The notes under the pieces were generated by a model that saw only the letters and a program-made list of their open reading frames with translations, was not told the DNA's origin and searched no databases. Positions 20,001 to 20,225 of a stretch of DNA of 20,225 bases are shown here, in pieces. Source of the DNA: Pelargonium cotyledonis. Its lineage: Eukaryota > Streptophyta > Magnoliopsida > Geraniales > Geraniaceae. The stretch lies in NCBI GenBank assembly GCA_036897625.1, contig JAYMTA010001387.1, positions 1 through 20,225 of the forward strand, read 5' to 3'. A program made the translations under genes and the position numbers. Every line of letters starts with the position of its first letter. Positions within the stretch are counted from its first letter, which is position 1.

Positions 20001-20225
20001 CAACTTGCTCGAACATTTTCACAAGCTAGCGATAAAAACACGAAAAACGAAAAAGGTACCTGGTTGTTGAGGAAGAGGTGGGAGACGAGAGGAGCGGAGC
20101 GGAGGCATTTGAGGGAGAGAGGAGGAGAGGAGGCGAGAGAGAGCCTAGGGGTGGAGGCGGAAGGGAGGAGGAGGCGGGAGGAAGTGGCGGGGGCGGCGGG
20201 GGCAGCCCTGGGAGGTGGAGGGGCG
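14029..20225 (-). CDS. tAPX: Thylakoid-bound L-ascorbate peroxidase (chloroplast APX, tAPX isoform), 5' end cut by window edge
   Basis: The enzyme reduces hydrogen peroxide with ascorbate at the thylakoid membrane (water-water cycle). I joined exons by homology and GT-AG borders, reading on the minus strand: 20225-20060, 19962-19810, 18261-18141, 18069-17969, 17884-17797, 17110-17043, 16953-16867, 16012-15938, 15837-15760, 15678-15574, 14550-14476 and 14181-14029. All junction phases agree, giving 422 visible residues. The family is about 415-435 residues, so only a few N-terminal residues, including Met, lie beyond the edge. Visible residues 1-70 are Ser/Pro/Ala-rich with few acidic residues, as in a transit peptide. 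The distal haem pocket is R108, W111, H112 ([10 protein letters not shown]). The proximal side is H241 ([18 protein letters not shown]), W273 and D281 (KFDNSYF). Residues 373-422 form the tAPX-specific tail, with a hydrophobic segment at about 403-420 ending FGN. No frameshift or lost catalytic residue is seen. Family recognition is from memory, not a search. Confidence 0.95.
14213..14218 (-). terminator. Poly(A) signal for the stromal isoform
   Basis: AATAAA on the minus strand, 107 bp past the sAPX stop codon and 32 bp before the tAPX-specific last exon. The position fits the known competition in this gene family between polyadenylation within the last intron (sAPX) and splicing to the last exon (tAPX). 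One hexamer in AT-rich DNA is weak evidence alone; the location supports it. Confidence 0.55.
14325..20225 (-). CDS. sAPX: Stromal L-ascorbate peroxidase (sAPX), alternative 3' end of the same gene
   Basis: This isoform uses the same exons 1-11 as the thylakoid form and then splices from 14476 to an acceptor whose AG is at 14331-14332 (minus-strand TTTGCTGCAG). The following codons are GAT TAA, so the protein would end ...YSSGKD and lack the membrane anchor; 373 residues are visible. It would act as the soluble stromal peroxidase. From established knowledge, the single chloroplast APX genes of spinach, tobacco and pumpkin make stromal and thylakoid enzymes in this way, with an Asp-plus-stop penultimate exon and a separate last exon for the anchor. 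A canonical AATAAA lies about 110 bp downstream of the stop, before the tAPX exon. Splice use is inferred; no transcript was seen. Confidence 0.82.
14551..15573 (-). other. Intron 10 of the chloroplast APX gene (1023 bp)
   Basis: Separates the exon ending KFDPPE from the exon starting [11 protein letters not shown]. The donor is GAG|GTTTGT and the acceptor TTATCAG|GG. Short open frames inside it resemble no protein I recognise, and I take them as chance. Confidence 0.75.
15679..15759 (-). other. Intron 9 of the chloroplast APX gene, 81 nt, stop-free and in frame
   Basis: The intron between exons 9 and 10 is 81 nt long, a multiple of three. It starts at a codon boundary and has no stop in the gene's frame. 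Retaining it would insert 27 residues ([10 protein letters not shown]... to ...VYLLQ) in the peroxidase domain without changing the downstream frame. Its borders (GTAAATCAG...TTGCAG) are normal and homologous proteins lack this segment, so I treat it as an intron. Confidence 0.8.
16344..16733 (-). mobile_element. Miniature LTR retrotransposon (TRIM/SMART-like) with three LTR copies, in intron 7
   Basis: Read on the minus strand, three diverged copies of a segment of about 70 bp each start TGTTA and end CTACA (TG...CA): 16733-16663, 16514-16445 and 16412-16344. Directly after the first comes TGGTATTAGAGT (16662-16651), a 10/12 match to the usual plant primer-binding site for initiator Met-tRNA, TGGTATCAGAGC. 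Before the second and third copies are short purine-rich tracts (gaagagatg, gcgaggggatg). The first internal region is 148 bp; the second is only 32 bp and lacks the primer site. The flanking pentamers are aattg and aaatg, a possible diverged 5-bp target duplication. There is no coding capacity. Alternative: a tRNA-derived SINE-like tandem repeat, because a box-B-like GTTTGAATCC is also present. The whole lies within the 854-bp intron 7 (16013-16866). Confidence 0.62.
16651..16662 (-). other. Primer-binding-site-like sequence (initiator Met-tRNA)
   Basis: TGGTATTAGAGT on the minus strand abuts the TACA end of the first LTR copy with no gap. In plant LTR retrotransposons this position holds the 3'-end complement of initiator Met-tRNA. 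Two of 12 bases differ from the common version. Confidence 0.55.
17111..17796 (-). other. Intron 5 of the chloroplast APX gene (686 bp)
   Basis: Lies between the exon ending EEGRLP and the exon starting [10 protein letters not shown], with the split codon G|AT. It is AT-rich and contains a short (TA)n run near 17672-17683. No gene or recognisable mobile element was seen. Confidence 0.75.
18262..19809 (-). other. Intron 2 of the chloroplast APX gene (1548 bp)
   Basis: The longest intron, between the exon ending FCHPLL and the exon starting VRLGWHD. The donor is CTG|GTCTGTG and the acceptor TTTCTCAG|GTTCG. It is AT-rich with pyrimidine-rich blocks near 18480-18700. I saw no coding similarity, terminal inverted repeats or target duplications inside it. 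Confidence 0.8.

Noticed and set aside
1..20225. A new defence or gene-cluster system
   Set aside because: All higher-GC coding sequence is explained by the APX gene or by LINE pseudogenes; nothing points to a novel multi-gene system.

Overview
This is plant nuclear DNA, most likely from a eudicot. It is AT-rich, holds one intron-rich gene, and is otherwise filled with layered transposon relics. I cannot name the species. There is no sign of bacterial genes, rRNA, tRNA or CRISPR arrays.

The only intact host gene lies on the minus strand from 14029 to beyond the right edge (20225). It is a chloroplast ascorbate peroxidase gene. Eleven shared coding exons carry a transit peptide and the complete haem-peroxidase domain. 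Two alternative 3' ends follow. One is a tiny exon (Asp codon then TAA, 14325-14330) that gives the soluble stromal enzyme (sAPX). The other is a last exon (14029-14181) that adds a 50-residue tail with a membrane anchor and gives the thylakoid-bound enzyme (tAPX). The start codon and promoter lie outside the window. Intron 7 holds a miniature LTR retrotransposon (TRIM/SMART-like) with three LTR copies of about 70 bp.

Left part (1-4030): a broken LINE reverse-transcriptase fragment on the minus strand (68-540), a weak RNase H relic on the plus strand (1070-1241), a 347-bp fold-back MITE (2256-2602), a hairpin/LTR-like repeat (2666-2980), and a Helitron 3' terminus ending at 3573.

Middle (about 4029-10045): a nearly full-length but dead plant LINE (L1/RTE-type layout) on the minus strand. 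ORF1 has DUF4283 and a CCHC knuckle. ORF2 has endonuclease, reverse transcriptase, zf-RVT and RNase H. It carries several in-frame stops and frameshifts and appears to lack RT motif A.

Right of this (10904-13407) is a non-autonomous hAT element (Tip100-like termini) with a perfect 8-bp target duplication. It contains a second element: an ORF1-only half-LINE on the plus strand (11263-12700) with a poly(A) tail and a perfect 18-bp target duplication. The nesting fixes the order: hAT first, half-LINE second.
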